Shown: piece by piece, positions 6,452 through 14,933 of the stretch | Layout: every line of letters starts with the position of its first letter | Numbering within the stretch: the first letter of the stretch is position 1 | Source of the DNA: an uncultured Flavobacteriales bacterium | GTDB lineage: Bacteria > Bacteroidota > Bacteroidia > Flavobacteriales > UBA1820 | Reading direction: 5' to 3' | NCBI GenBank assembly: GCA_959608625.1 | Contig: CAUHQV010000048.1 | Location: 1 to 14,933, forward strand | DNA: 14,933 bases | The notes under the pieces: model-generated | Seen by the model: the letters and a program-made list of their open reading frames with translations, nothing else | Databases searched by the model: none | Told to the model about the DNA's origin: nothing | Made by a program: the position numbers and the translations under genes

Positions 6452-7039
6452 TCAGCATCCCGGAAAGAACAAGTGTTCGATCAGTATCTTGACACCTATC
6501 CCAATTAAAATCACGCCCCCAATAATGCCTGCCCAACGGTTGAGCCGGCGTCCGAAATGCAATCCCACACCGATCCCGGCCAGCGAAGAAAGGACAGTTA
6601 CCCCAAATATAATGGCGGAGGCTGTAAGGATGCTGATACTCAGGAATGCGAAGGAAACGCCGATTGCCAGGGCATCGATGCTGGTAGCCAGGGAGATACA
6701 TACCAGAGTGCGCGTGCGCCAGGGACGGTAACCCTCCCCGCAACCGCAGGGATTGCCATCAGGGTTCTCGCGCAGGCTTTCCAGGATCATCTTCACACCC
6801 AAAAAGGTCAGCAGACCGAAAGCGATCCAATGGTCGACCTCTTCGATCATCGACTTGAAATGTTCGCCGGCCGCCCAGCCGATCACGGGCATCAATCCCT
6901 GGAACACTCCGAGGAAGAGCGCGGTTTTTATCGCTTTGGCCGCGGAGAATTTCTGCATGACCGCCCCGCTGGATACCGATACGGCGAAACTATCCATGGA
7001 CAGCCCGATGGCCAGCAGTAATATTTCCAGTATTGACAT
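6452..7039 (-). CDS. mntP: Manganese efflux pump MntP
   Basis: This inner-membrane exporter removes excess Mn2+ from the cytoplasm. The minus-strand frame stays open far upstream of 7039, but only the part from the ATG at 7037-7039 matches the family, giving 195 residues (E. coli about 188). Six hydrophobic helices are visible (about 3-23, 36-58, 68-88, 108-128, 131-152, 168-188). The family motifs are GLSMDSFAVSVSSG with Asp16, FQGLMPVIGW, and SLATSIDALAIGVSF with Asp122; the acidic residues in the helices are thought to bind the metal. The loop after helix 3 has a small PCGCGEG patch whose cysteines are not a general feature of the family as I know it. A TACTTTTG -7 element lies about 65 bp upstream (7111-7104). 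The leader is too short for the Mn-sensing yybP-ykoY riboswitch. Confidence 0.92.
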   Translation of the reverse strand: MSILEILLLAIGLSMDSFAVSVSSGAVMQKFSAAKAIKTALFLGVFQGLMPVIGWAAGEHFKSMIEEVDHWIAFGLLTFLGVKMILESLRENPDGNPCGCGEGYRPWRTRTLVCISLATSIDALAIGVSFAFLSISILTASAIIFGVTVLSSLAGIGVGLHFGRRLNRWAGIIGGVILIGIGVKILIEHLFFPGC

Positions 7040-7103
7040 TTGAGTGGAGATACGTTTTTTTCCCTGAAATATGCCGCCGCCTCTAAAAGACGGCTTTAGG
7101 GTG

Positions 7104-7111
7104 CAAAAGTA
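7104..7111 (-). promoter_or_regulatory. mntP -7 element
   Basis: Read on the minus strand this is TACTTTTG, a full match to TAnnTTTG. No TTTG stands 19-20 bp upstream; the nearest lies 23 bp away. Transcription would start near 7097 and give a leader of about 57 nt with one GCCGTC...GGCGGC hairpin. It lies back to back with the ABC exporter -7 element. Confidence 0.5.
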
Positions 7112-7126
7112 CAAACAAAAACTGCG

Positions 7127-7134
7127 TATATTTG
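7127..7134 (+). promoter_or_regulatory. ABC exporter operon -7 element
   Basis: TATATTTG matches TAnnTTTG fully and lies 55 bp before the ATPase ATG. A matching -33 TTTG is absent at the expected distance. It is 15 bp from the oppositely directed mntP -7, so polymerase footprints on the two would overlap. Confidence 0.5.
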
Positions 7135-7189
7135 CAAAAATTTTCTCGATTTCCTCCGGGGATTCCCGGTAAACTAAGAAACACAGGAT

Positions 7190-8143
7190 ATGGCGGATAT
7201 CATTCTGCGGGCGGAAGACCTGACAAAAACGTACGGGCAGCACAAGGCCCTGGACAATCTGAACGTCGAAATACCCCGGGGAAGCCTTTTCGGGCTGCTC
7301 GGGCCCAACGGCGCAGGGAAGACCACTTTCATACGGCTCATCAACCAGATACTCGTTCCCACTTCGGGACGCATCTATTTCGGAGGACATCCGCTGGTGC
7401 GCGAGGATATCGCGTACATAGGATATATGCCCGAGGAGCGTGGATTGTACAAAAACCTGACGGTCATGGATCAGGCGATGTACCTCGCGCAACTCAAAGG
7501 AATGAGCGCCGCCCAGGCCAAACAACGGATCAAAAAATGGCTCGGGAAGTTCGGCATTGAGAACTGGGCCGACAAAAAGATCCAGGAACTTTCCAAAGGA
7601 ATGGCCCAGAAGGTGCAGTTCATCATCAACGTGCTGCACGAGCCGGAGGTGATGATCCTCGACGAACCTTTCAGCGGATTCGACCCGATCAATGCCGAAT
7701 TGATCCGCAATGAGATCGAACAGATGTGCAAGAATGGCACTACGATCCTTTTCTCCACCCACCGTATGGAATCCGTCGAGCAGATGTGCACTCACATTCT
7801 GTTGGTCGATAAAGGAAAAGGCATCCTTTCGGGGGAAGTGGCCGGTATCAAAGACCGCTACCGCCAGGGGATATACAAAGTGGATATCGACATCCAGGCC
7901 GAGCAACGCGGCCAGTTGGAGGCGATCGATGAGTTCGCCGGCTGGGAGGAAGATGCGCGCAGCATCAAGCCGTATGCCCTGTTCAAGTTGGCGAATCTAA
8001 GTGATCCGAACGCGCTGCTGGCCAAACTGGCCACCATGGGCCAGATCCATTCGTTTGCCGAGCAGATGCCTACAGTGAGCGACATTTTCTTCAAGGCCGT
8101 AGAGGGCGAAGGAGGAATTGCGACTTCCGCAGGCGCCCTTTAA
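7190..8143 (+). CDS. ABC transporter ATP-binding protein, NatA/DUF4162-type exporter
   Basis: This is the cytoplasmic ATPase that powers the ABC-2 permease encoded next. The 317 residues include Walker A GPNGAGKTT (38-46), signature LSKGM (134-138), Walker B VMILDEP (154-160) with catalytic Glu159, and the switch histidine in FSTHRMES (His191). In ABC-2 exporters of the NatA type the signature often departs from LSGGQ, as it does here. After about residue 215 comes a C-terminal extension (KVDIDIQAEQ... to ...TVSDIFFKAVEG) resembling the DUF4162 tail typical of the NatA/YhaQ branch. The substrate cannot be read from the sequence; Na+, drug and peptide export are all known for relatives. The ATG at 7190 follows a TATATTTG promoter element, and the permease starts 52 bp after the stop. 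Confidence 0.9.
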   Translation: MADIILRAEDLTKTYGQHKALDNLNVEIPRGSLFGLLGPNGAGKTTFIRLINQILVPTSGRIYFGGHPLVREDIAYIGYMPEERGLYKNLTVMDQAMYLAQLKGMSAAQAKQRIKKWLGKFGIENWADKKIQELSKGMAQKVQFIINVLHEPEVMILDEPFSGFDPINAELIRNEIEQMCKNGTTILFSTHRMESVEQMCTHILLVDKGKGILSGEVAGIKDRYRQGIYKVDIDIQAEQRGQLEAIDEFAGWEEDARSIKPYALFKLANLSDPNALLAKLATMGQIHSFAEQMPTVSDIFFKAVEGEGGIATSAGAL

Positions 8144-8195
8144 TCCTTTAAGGCCGGAAAATAAGACTGAATACGTACTGAAAAAATAGCGAAAT

Positions 8196-9572
8196 ATGGC
8201 TTCGAAAAGCAAAATAGGTCTGATCATCAAGCACGAGTACATGATGCGTGTGCGCAAAAAATCGTTCTGGCTGGTGGGTATCATTACCCCGATCGCCATT
8301 GTGGCCGTAGGGGCCCTGATAGGGTTCCTGAGTGTGGTCAACAAGAACGAAACCAGCACGCTGGCTGTATACGACCTCTCCGCCGAATTGGCCGGGCAGA
8401 TCGAGACCGATGAAAACCTCAAACTGCTTCCCCTGGACGTGCAGGCCGTTCCCCTGGATTCGGCTAAGGCTATGGTAGGCCGGGACGGGGTAAAAGGATT
8501 GTTGGTCATTCCGGCGGATACCACGGCGAACTATGCGGTGGTGGAACGCGGGCTGGCCATTTATTACGATGAAAACATCCCCATGTCGATCCAATCGGCC
8601 GTATCGAGGCAGGTGGAACGCATTATCAAGGACCGGAAGATCGAGCTTTTGGGGGTCGACCCTAAGGTATTGGCCGCTACCGGAGCGGACGTATCCATCC
8701 GGATGGTGGACATCAGCAAGGATTCCGGCGTCGGGGAAGGAGACGTGGTGCAGGGCGTGAAACTGGCCTTGGCTTTCATTCTGTGCATCATGTTGTATAT
8801 GTTTATGGTATTCAGTGGGAATATGGTCATGACGTCCACCCTGGAGGAAAAGACCAACCGCATCGTGGAGGTCATCATCTCCTCGGTGCGACCTTTCGAA
8901 TTGATGATGGGCAAGATCATCAGCTCCGGGCTGGTCTGCATTACCCAGTTGGTGCTGTGGGTGGTAATGCTCGCCACTCTTTCGGCGGCCGGGATAGCCG
9001 GTTTGAGTACCTACATGAACGACAAAAGCACACAGACCATGACCGAGATGGCAGCCAATGCTTCTCCTGAAATGGCCCAGGCGGCTACCGTAGCCCAGAC
9101 GGCCGGTTCTTCGGATAAGATAGCCGAGGTCGTCTCCCAGCTTTCGCAGGTGGATTTTGTCGCGATAGGCCTGATATCCATCGTTTTCTTTATACTCGGT
9201 TACCTGCTCTATGCGGCTTTGTATGCGGCGGTAGGTTCGGCGGTGGATTCCGCTGCGGATGCCGGACAGTTCGTGATGCCCATCACGATCCCGCTGTTGG
9301 TGGCATTCTATTGTGCGATTATTATTATAGACAACCCCAATGGCCCGGTGGGTTTCTGGATGTCGATGATCCCGCTTACTTCGCCGGTGGTGATGATGGT
9401 GCGTATCCCGTTCGGCGTACCGGCCTGGGAGATCGTGCTTTCGGCCCTGTTGCTGCTGGCCACTTTCCTGGCCGTGACCTGGGTGGCGGCCAAGGTCTAC
9501 CGCATAGGATTGCTGTCGTACGGCTCCAAACCGACGTACAAAGACCTTTGGAAATGGATACGGATGAACTAA
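8196..9572 (+). CDS. ABC-2 type transporter permease, NatB-like
   Basis: This is the membrane subunit that pairs with the preceding ATPase. The 458 residues show one N-terminal helix (about 25-48), a large extracytoplasmic domain (about 50-185), and then five more helices (about 187-208, 243-268, 322-345, 360-380, 411-432). TLEEKTNRIVEVIISSVRPFE (215-235) is the conserved cytoplasmic coupling segment of NatB/YhaP-type permeases; it contacts the ATPase. A second soluble stretch rich in Ala, Met and Ser (about 270-318) separates helices 3 and 4. The gene shares a strand and a 52-bp gap with the ATPase gene, so one operon is likely. No substrate can be assigned. Confidence 0.88.
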   Translation: MASKSKIGLIIKHEYMMRVRKKSFWLVGIITPIAIVAVGALIGFLSVVNKNETSTLAVYDLSAELAGQIETDENLKLLPLDVQAVPLDSAKAMVGRDGVKGLLVIPADTTANYAVVERGLAIYYDENIPMSIQSAVSRQVERIIKDRKIELLGVDPKVLAATGADVSIRMVDISKDSGVGEGDVVQGVKLALAFILCIMLYMFMVFSGNMVMTSTLEEKTNRIVEVIISSVRPFELMMGKIISSGLVCITQLVLWVVMLATLSAAGIAGLSTYMNDKSTQTMTEMAANASPEMAQAATVAQTAGSSDKIAEVVSQLSQVDFVAIGLISIVFFILGYLLYAALYAAVGSAVDSAADAGQFVMPITIPLLVAFYCAIIIIDNPNGPVGFWMSMIPLTSPVVMMVRIPFGVPAWEIVLSALLLLATFLAVTWVAAKVYRIGLLSYGSKPTYKDLWKWIRMN

Positions 9573-9588
9573 GTTGATAAAAGACGGC

Positions 9589-9594
9589 AGGAGG
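9589..9594 (+). promoter_or_regulatory. Strong Shine-Dalgarno before map
   Basis: AGGAGG lies 9 nt before the map ATG at 9604. It is the only full-length Shine-Dalgarno match seen before a gene in this window, and such matches are uncommon in Bacteroidetes. It supports the chosen start. Confidence 0.6.
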
Positions 9595-9603
9595 CCGTGA
9601 AAA

Positions 9604-10413
9604 ATGATACATTTAAGGACAAAAGAAGAAATAGCCAAGATCCATCGTGCAGCGCTCATCGTATCGCGCACGTTAGGAATGCTGGCTACCGAGGTAAAGC
9701 CCGGGGTCTCCACGCTTCACCTGGACAAACTGGCCGAGGAATTCGTGCTCGACCACGGAGCGAAGCCCTCGTTCAAGGGATTGTACGGTTTCCCTAACGG
9801 ATGCTGCATCTCGGTCAACGCACAGGTGGTGCACGGTATCCCGAATAAAGAACCCCTGAAAGAAGGCGATATCGTATCGATAGATTTCGGGGCCGAACTG
9901 GACGGCTACCACGGCGACCACGCCTATACGTTCCCTGTAGGGGAAATAGACCCCCGCACGGCCAAGTTGCTTAAGGTTACCAAAGAAAGCCTTTACCGGG
10001 GTATCGCCCAGGCCAAGGCCGGCAACCATATCGGCGATATCGGCTATGCGATCCAGCGGTATTGCGAGGATTACGGATACGGGGTGGTGCGTGAACTATG
10101 CGGGCACGGCCTCGGGAAAAAGGTACATGAAGACCCCCAGGTGCCCAATTACGGGTCGCGGGGACGCGGCGAGCTGATCGAGAACGGATTGGTATTGGCG
10201 ATCGAGCCGATGATAAACCTCGGCACGCACCGCGTGCGCGAACTGTCCGACGGATGGACTATCCTGACCAAGGACGTAAAGCCTTCCGCCCATTTCGAAC
10301 ACGATATTGCCGTCGTGGACGGGAAGCCCGTGCTGCTCTCCACCTATAAATATATTTACGAAGCCCTGGGTATCGAATCGGACGAGGAGGAGCCGTTTTT
10401 ATACCCGGAATGA
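9604..10413 (+). CDS. map: Type I methionyl aminopeptidase
   Basis: This cytoplasmic metallopeptidase removes the initiator methionine from new proteins. The 269 residues are about the E. coli length. All five metal ligands are present: Asp94 (SIDFG), Asp105 (HGDHAYTF), His168 (CGHGLG), Glu201 (AIEPM) and Glu232 (FEHD). The substrate-contacting histidine is His77 in VNAQVVHGIP. No N-terminal extension is present, so it belongs to the simple class Ia. It begins 31 bp after the ABC permease stop, behind a strong AGGAGG, with no promoter visible in between. It is therefore probably transcribed with the exporter genes, although no functional link is evident. In many bacteria map sits in the ribosomal-protein/secY cluster, so this place is unusual or a second copy. 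A strong terminator follows. Confidence 0.95.
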   Translation: MIHLRTKEEIAKIHRAALIVSRTLGMLATEVKPGVSTLHLDKLAEEFVLDHGAKPSFKGLYGFPNGCCISVNAQVVHGIPNKEPLKEGDIVSIDFGAELDGYHGDHAYTFPVGEIDPRTAKLLKVTKESLYRGIAQAKAGNHIGDIGYAIQRYCEDYGYGVVRELCGHGLGKKVHEDPQVPNYGSRGRGELIENGLVLAIEPMINLGTHRVRELSDGWTILTKDVKPSAHFEHDIAVVDGKPVLLSTYKYIYEALGIESDEEEPFLYPE

Positions 10414-10438
10414 TTTAGGATAAAGTCAGCAAAATAAC

Positions 10439-10478
10439 AGCCCGTTTTATAAAAAATTGATAAAACGGGCTTTTTTTT
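10439..10478 (+). terminator. map terminator
   Basis: A perfect 12-bp stem pairs AGCCCGTTTTAT (10439-10450) with ATAAAACGGGCT (10460-10471) around a 9-nt A-rich loop. A T-tract runs to 10478. It closes the ABC exporter-map group. Confidence 0.92.
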
Positions 10479-10507
10479 GGCAGCAAATCATATAATTAAT
10501 AACTTTG
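10476..10507 (+). promoter_or_regulatory. nfnAB promoter, overlapping the map terminator
   Basis: TTTG (10476-10479) and TAACTTTG (10500-10507) are 20 bp apart, close to TTTG-N19-TAnnTTTG. The -33 element uses the last T residues of the preceding terminator. A purine-rich AAAAAGGA lies upstream of the nfnA ATG at 10543. Confidence 0.75.
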
Positions 10508-10542
10508 CAAGTCAAGTCGAAAAAGGAAATATATAACATCCG

Positions 10543-11406
10543 ATGTACGAGATAGTAGAACAAAGGCTCCTGGCGCCTAACATATTCTATATGGATGTGC
10601 TCGCTCCGCGGGTCGCCGCTTCGGCCCTTCCCGGGCAGTTTGTGATCGTCCGCACGGGGGAACTCGGCGAACGGATCCCCTTGACCATCGTGGACTACGA
10701 TAAGGAAAAAGGGACGGTAGCCATCGTCATCCAGGTCGTGGGGGCCTCCTCCCGAAAAATATGCGCCCTGAAAAAAGGGGATTATTTTACCGATTTCGTA
10801 GGCCCTCTGGGTCACCCTTCGGAGTTCGTGCATGAATCGGACGAAGAACTGCGCGCCAAAAAGCGCCTGTTCATCGCCGGCGGCGTAGGGGCCGCGCCGG
10901 TTTACCCCCAAGTCAAATGGCTGCGGGAGCGTGGCGCTTCGGCCGATGTGATTATCGGCGGCAAAACGAAGGATTTTATTCTGCTCGACAAAGAGATGGA
11001 GGCCCTCGGCGCCCAGGTGTATGTCGCTACGGACGACGGGTCGCGGGGATACCACGGACTGGTTACCGGGCTTTTCAAGGAGCTGATGGAGTCGGGTCAT
11101 AAGTACGACCAAGTGATCGCTATCGGCCCTATGATCATGATGAAGTTCGCCGCTTTGGCGACCAAAGAATACGGGATAAATACCGTTGCATCGCTCAATT
11201 CGATGATGGTGGACGGCACGGGCATGTGCGGAGCCTGCCGGGTCACTGTGGGCGGACAGGTGCGTTTCACCTGCGTGGACGGCCCCGAATTCGATGCGCA
11301 CCAGGTGGATTTCGACCTGGCGATGCGCCGAAGCGGGATGTACCGCGACGTGGAAAAGACCCGCGACTGCCAGTGTATGGACGAACTGTCCGGGAAAACC
11401 GTTTAA
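10543..11406 (+). CDS. nfnA: NADH-dependent NADP+:ferredoxin oxidoreductase, small subunit NfnA
   Basis: This subunit carries FAD, an NAD(H) site and a [2Fe-2S] cluster. With NfnB it forms the cytoplasmic electron-bifurcating transhydrogenase that couples NADH and reduced ferredoxin oxidation to NADP+ reduction, reversibly. The 287 residues start with an FAD-binding barrel (RIPLTIVD, 44-51) and continue with an NAD-binding domain (IAGGVGAAPVYP, 111-122). They end in a cluster segment, DGTGMCGACRV...FTCVDGPEFD, with Asp224, Cys229, Cys232 and Cys244. I recall an Asp-plus-three-Cys ligand set for Thermotoga NfnA. Close relatives are SudB (sulfide dehydrogenase) and PyrK (dihydroorotate dehydrogenase electron transfer). 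The adjacent nfnB gene, 17 bp downstream, and the absence of pyrD favour Nfn. Database labels often read 'sulfide/dihydroorotate dehydrogenase-like FAD/NAD-binding protein'. Confidence 0.88.
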   Translation: MYEIVEQRLLAPNIFYMDVLAPRVAASALPGQFVIVRTGELGERIPLTIVDYDKEKGTVAIVIQVVGASSRKICALKKGDYFTDFVGPLGHPSEFVHESDEELRAKKRLFIAGGVGAAPVYPQVKWLRERGASADVIIGGKTKDFILLDKEMEALGAQVYVATDDGSRGYHGLVTGLFKELMESGHKYDQVIAIGPMIMMKFAALATKEYGINTVASLNSMMVDGTGMCGACRVTVGGQVRFTCVDGPEFDAHQVDFDLAMRRSGMYRDVEKTRDCQCMDELSGKTV

Positions 11407-11423
11407 AAGAAAGTAGAAAGAAA

Positions 11424-12821
11424 ATGGCTGCAAAAGGTCCGAGAATATACCCGAAAGAACAGGACCCGCAAGTGCGGGCGCGCAACTTCGAAGAGGTGTG
11501 CTACGGTTTTACCCAACAGGAGGCTATATTGGAAGCCCAGCGTTGTCTGGACTGCAAGAAACCCAAATGCGTGGACGCCTGCCCTGTTTCGATAAAAATA
11601 CCCCAGTTCATCGCCGAACTGACAAAGGGGGACATAGAAAAAGCCGCCGGGATCATTGCGCAGGACAGCGCCCTGCCCGCCGTTTGCGGACGTGTCTGCC
11701 CGCAGGAATCGCAGTGCGAAGGTTCCTGCATCATGGGCATCAAGTTCGAGCCGGTCTCCATCGGCAAGCTGGAACGTTTTACCGCCGACTGGATGCGGGA
11801 GAACGGCAAAGAAGTAAAAGTAGACCTGAAACCCTCCAACGGGCATAAAGTAGCCGTGATCGGCAGCGGCCCTTCCGGGCTGGCCTGCGCCGGTGAACTG
11901 GCCTCGATGGGGTATCAGGTAAAAATATTCGAAGCCCTGCACAAAGCCGGGGGCGTACTGGAATACGGGATACCCGAGTTCCGCCTGCCCAAGGAAGATG
12001 TGGTGGCCTACGAAATCAATAACGTCCGCAAGATGGGCGTGGAAATAGAGACCAACGTGATCGTGGGCCGTACGGTCACCATCGATTCGTTGATGGAAGA
12101 AGACGGTTATGAAGCCGTGTTCATCGGCAGCGGGGCCGGACTGCCCAATTTCATGGGCATCGATGGCGAAAGCCTGAACGGGGTCGTATCCGCCAACGAA
12201 TTCCTTACCCGCGCCAACCTGATGCGGGCTTACGACCCGAAATCCGACACTCCGATCTATGTCGGGGAAAAGGTCGTGGTCGTAGGGGGGGGCAATGTAG
12301 CCATGGATGCCGCCCGCACCGCACTGCGGCTCGGGGCCCAGGTGAGCGTCGTGTACCGCCGCACCGAAAAAGAACTTCCCGCCCGCGTGGAGGAAGTCCA
12401 CCATGCCAAACAGGAAGGCATCGTTTTCGAATTCCTGACCAACCCGGTCAGGGTGCTGGGAGACGAACAGGGCCGGGTTAAAGGTATGGAATGTGTCCGT
12501 ATGGAACTCGGCGAGCCGGACGAGAGCGGACGCCGCCGTCCGATAGAAGTAAAGGGTTCGGAATTTACCATCGATGCCGACGTAGTCATCATGGCTCTGG
12601 GCACTTCGCCCAATCCGCTGCTGAAGACCACAACGCCGGGGCTGGAGGCCAACCGAAGGGGCTGCCTGACGGCCAACGAGGATGGACAGACCACCCGTGA
12701 AGGCGTATTTGCCGGGGGCGATGCGGTGACGGGTGCCGCCACGGTCATTCTGGCTATGGGCGCCGGACGCAAGGCTGCACAGGCGATAGACCGGTATATC
12801 AGAGGCAAAGGCCAAAAATAA
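11424..12821 (+). CDS. nfnB: NADH-dependent NADP+:ferredoxin oxidoreductase, large subunit NfnB (GltA/SudA-like)
   Basis: NfnB holds the bifurcating FAD, the NADPH site and two [4Fe-4S] clusters; ferredoxin docks here. The frame is open further upstream, but the ATG at 11424 fits the family start (465 residues) and leaves a 17-bp gap to nfnA. The ferredoxin-like N-terminus has CLDCKKPKCVDACP (Cys41, 44, 49, 53) and CGRVCPQESQCEGSC (Cys88, 92, 98, 102). The FAD motif is VIGSGPSGLACAGELA (145-160) and the NADPH motif is VVVGGGNVAMDAARTA (285-300). GGDAVTGAATVILAMGAGR is the conserved C-terminal FAD contact. Annotation pipelines commonly call such proteins 'NADPH-dependent glutamate synthase', but no glutamate synthase large chain is present, and the paired nfnA gene argues for Nfn. 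PFOR, the main ferredoxin reducer, is encoded next. Confidence 0.9.
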   Translation: MAAKGPRIYPKEQDPQVRARNFEEVCYGFTQQEAILEAQRCLDCKKPKCVDACPVSIKIPQFIAELTKGDIEKAAGIIAQDSALPAVCGRVCPQESQCEGSCIMGIKFEPVSIGKLERFTADWMRENGKEVKVDLKPSNGHKVAVIGSGPSGLACAGELASMGYQVKIFEALHKAGGVLEYGIPEFRLPKEDVVAYEINNVRKMGVEIETNVIVGRTVTIDSLMEEDGYEAVFIGSGAGLPNFMGIDGESLNGVVSANEFLTRANLMRAYDPKSDTPIYVGEKVVVVGGGNVAMDAARTALRLGAQVSVVYRRTEKELPARVEEVHHAKQEGIVFEFLTNPVRVLGDEQGRVKGMECVRMELGEPDESGRRRPIEVKGSEFTIDADVVIMALGTSPNPLLKTTTPGLEANRRGCLTANEDGQTTREGVFAGGDAVTGAATVILAMGAGRKAAQAIDRYIRGKGQK

Positions 12822-12824
12822 TTC

Positions 12825-12841
12825 CTCCCGGCGGGCGGGAG
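12825..12841 (+). other. GC-rich hairpin between nfnB and PFOR
   Basis: CTCCCG (12825-12830) pairs with CGGGAG (12836-12841) around a 5-nt loop, just after the nfnB stop. No T-tract follows. It may stabilise or attenuate the transcript rather than terminate it. Confidence 0.35.
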
Positions 12842-12909
12842 CCTGCAGCGGGAGTCAATATATTTTGTAGTTTCGTTAAGGAAAAAGAGTAATTAAAAAA
12901 TATACAAAG

Positions 12910-14933
<2,024 letters not shown>

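Noticed and set aside
7040..7097. Possible yybP-ykoY manganese riboswitch in the mntP leader
   Set aside because: The predicted leader is about 57 nt with a single imperfect hairpin, too short for that riboswitch, and its conserved loop sequences are not seen.
7040..7906. N-terminal extension of the mntP frame far upstream on the minus strand
   Set aside because: It is the reverse of the ABC ATPase gene and crosses the promoter gap. Only the part from 7039 has the MntP length and motifs, so the extension is a chance open frame.
11226..11423. Upstream extension of the nfnB frame inside nfnA
   Set aside because: The extension overlaps the nfnA coding sequence in another frame and has no family similarity. 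The ATG at 11424 gives the usual NfnB start.
12858..12875. A promoter for the PFOR gene (TATATTTTG or TAGTTTCG)
   Set aside because: The first has the TA and TTTG parts in the wrong phase. The second (12868-12875) has one mismatch and no TTTG 19-20 bp upstream. Not strong enough to list as a feature.

Overview
The window looks like chromosomal DNA of a gut-type Bacteroidetes, most likely the order Bacteroidales and perhaps an Alistipes-like member. Three things point there: promoters of the Bacteroidetes type (TTTG, 19-20 bp, TAnnTTTG) before mnmG and nfnA; mostly weak or absent Shine-Dalgarno sequences; and the gene set (anaerobe-style PFOR and Nfn beside OxyR and catalase). The genus is inference. 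Nearly all of it is ordinary housekeeping and redox metabolism. No rRNA, tRNA, CRISPR array, transposase or phage gene was seen.

Layout. Positions 1-153 hold the tail of a membrane protein gene. The gap 154-281 carries two palindromes matching the ParB-binding site parS and then a near-consensus promoter for mnmG (282-2159, tRNA wobble-uridine modification). After a bidirectional terminator comes oxyR (2335-3300, minus strand), divergent from the catalase gene katA (3543-5015); this is a self-contained peroxide-response pair. The rRNA methyltransferase gene rlmB (5106-5897) follows. It is convergent with the manganese exporter gene mntP (6452-7039, minus). Between these two stops lies a 554-bp gene-free block full of small hairpins and bounded by inverted repeats; it looks like a non-coding repeat element.

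From 7190 to 10413 an ABC exporter pair (ATPase, ABC-2 permease) and methionine aminopeptidase (map) run as one plus-strand group, closed by a strong terminator. The -33 element of the next promoter overlaps this terminator's T-tract. That promoter reads nfnA and nfnB (10543-12821), the two subunits of electron-bifurcating NADH-dependent NADP+:ferredoxin oxidoreductase, and then pyruvate:ferredoxin oxidoreductase (12910 to the window end, truncated). PFOR makes reduced ferredoxin from pyruvate. Nfn can use that ferredoxin with NADH to make NADPH. The three genes together form a plausible ferredoxin-to-NADPH module.

The non-routine signals are the parS pair at the mnmG promoter, the structured element at 5897-6438, a perfect 18-bp palindrome downstream of mnmG, and the overlapping divergent promoters of mntP and the ABC exporter. 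No wholly new protein system was found.
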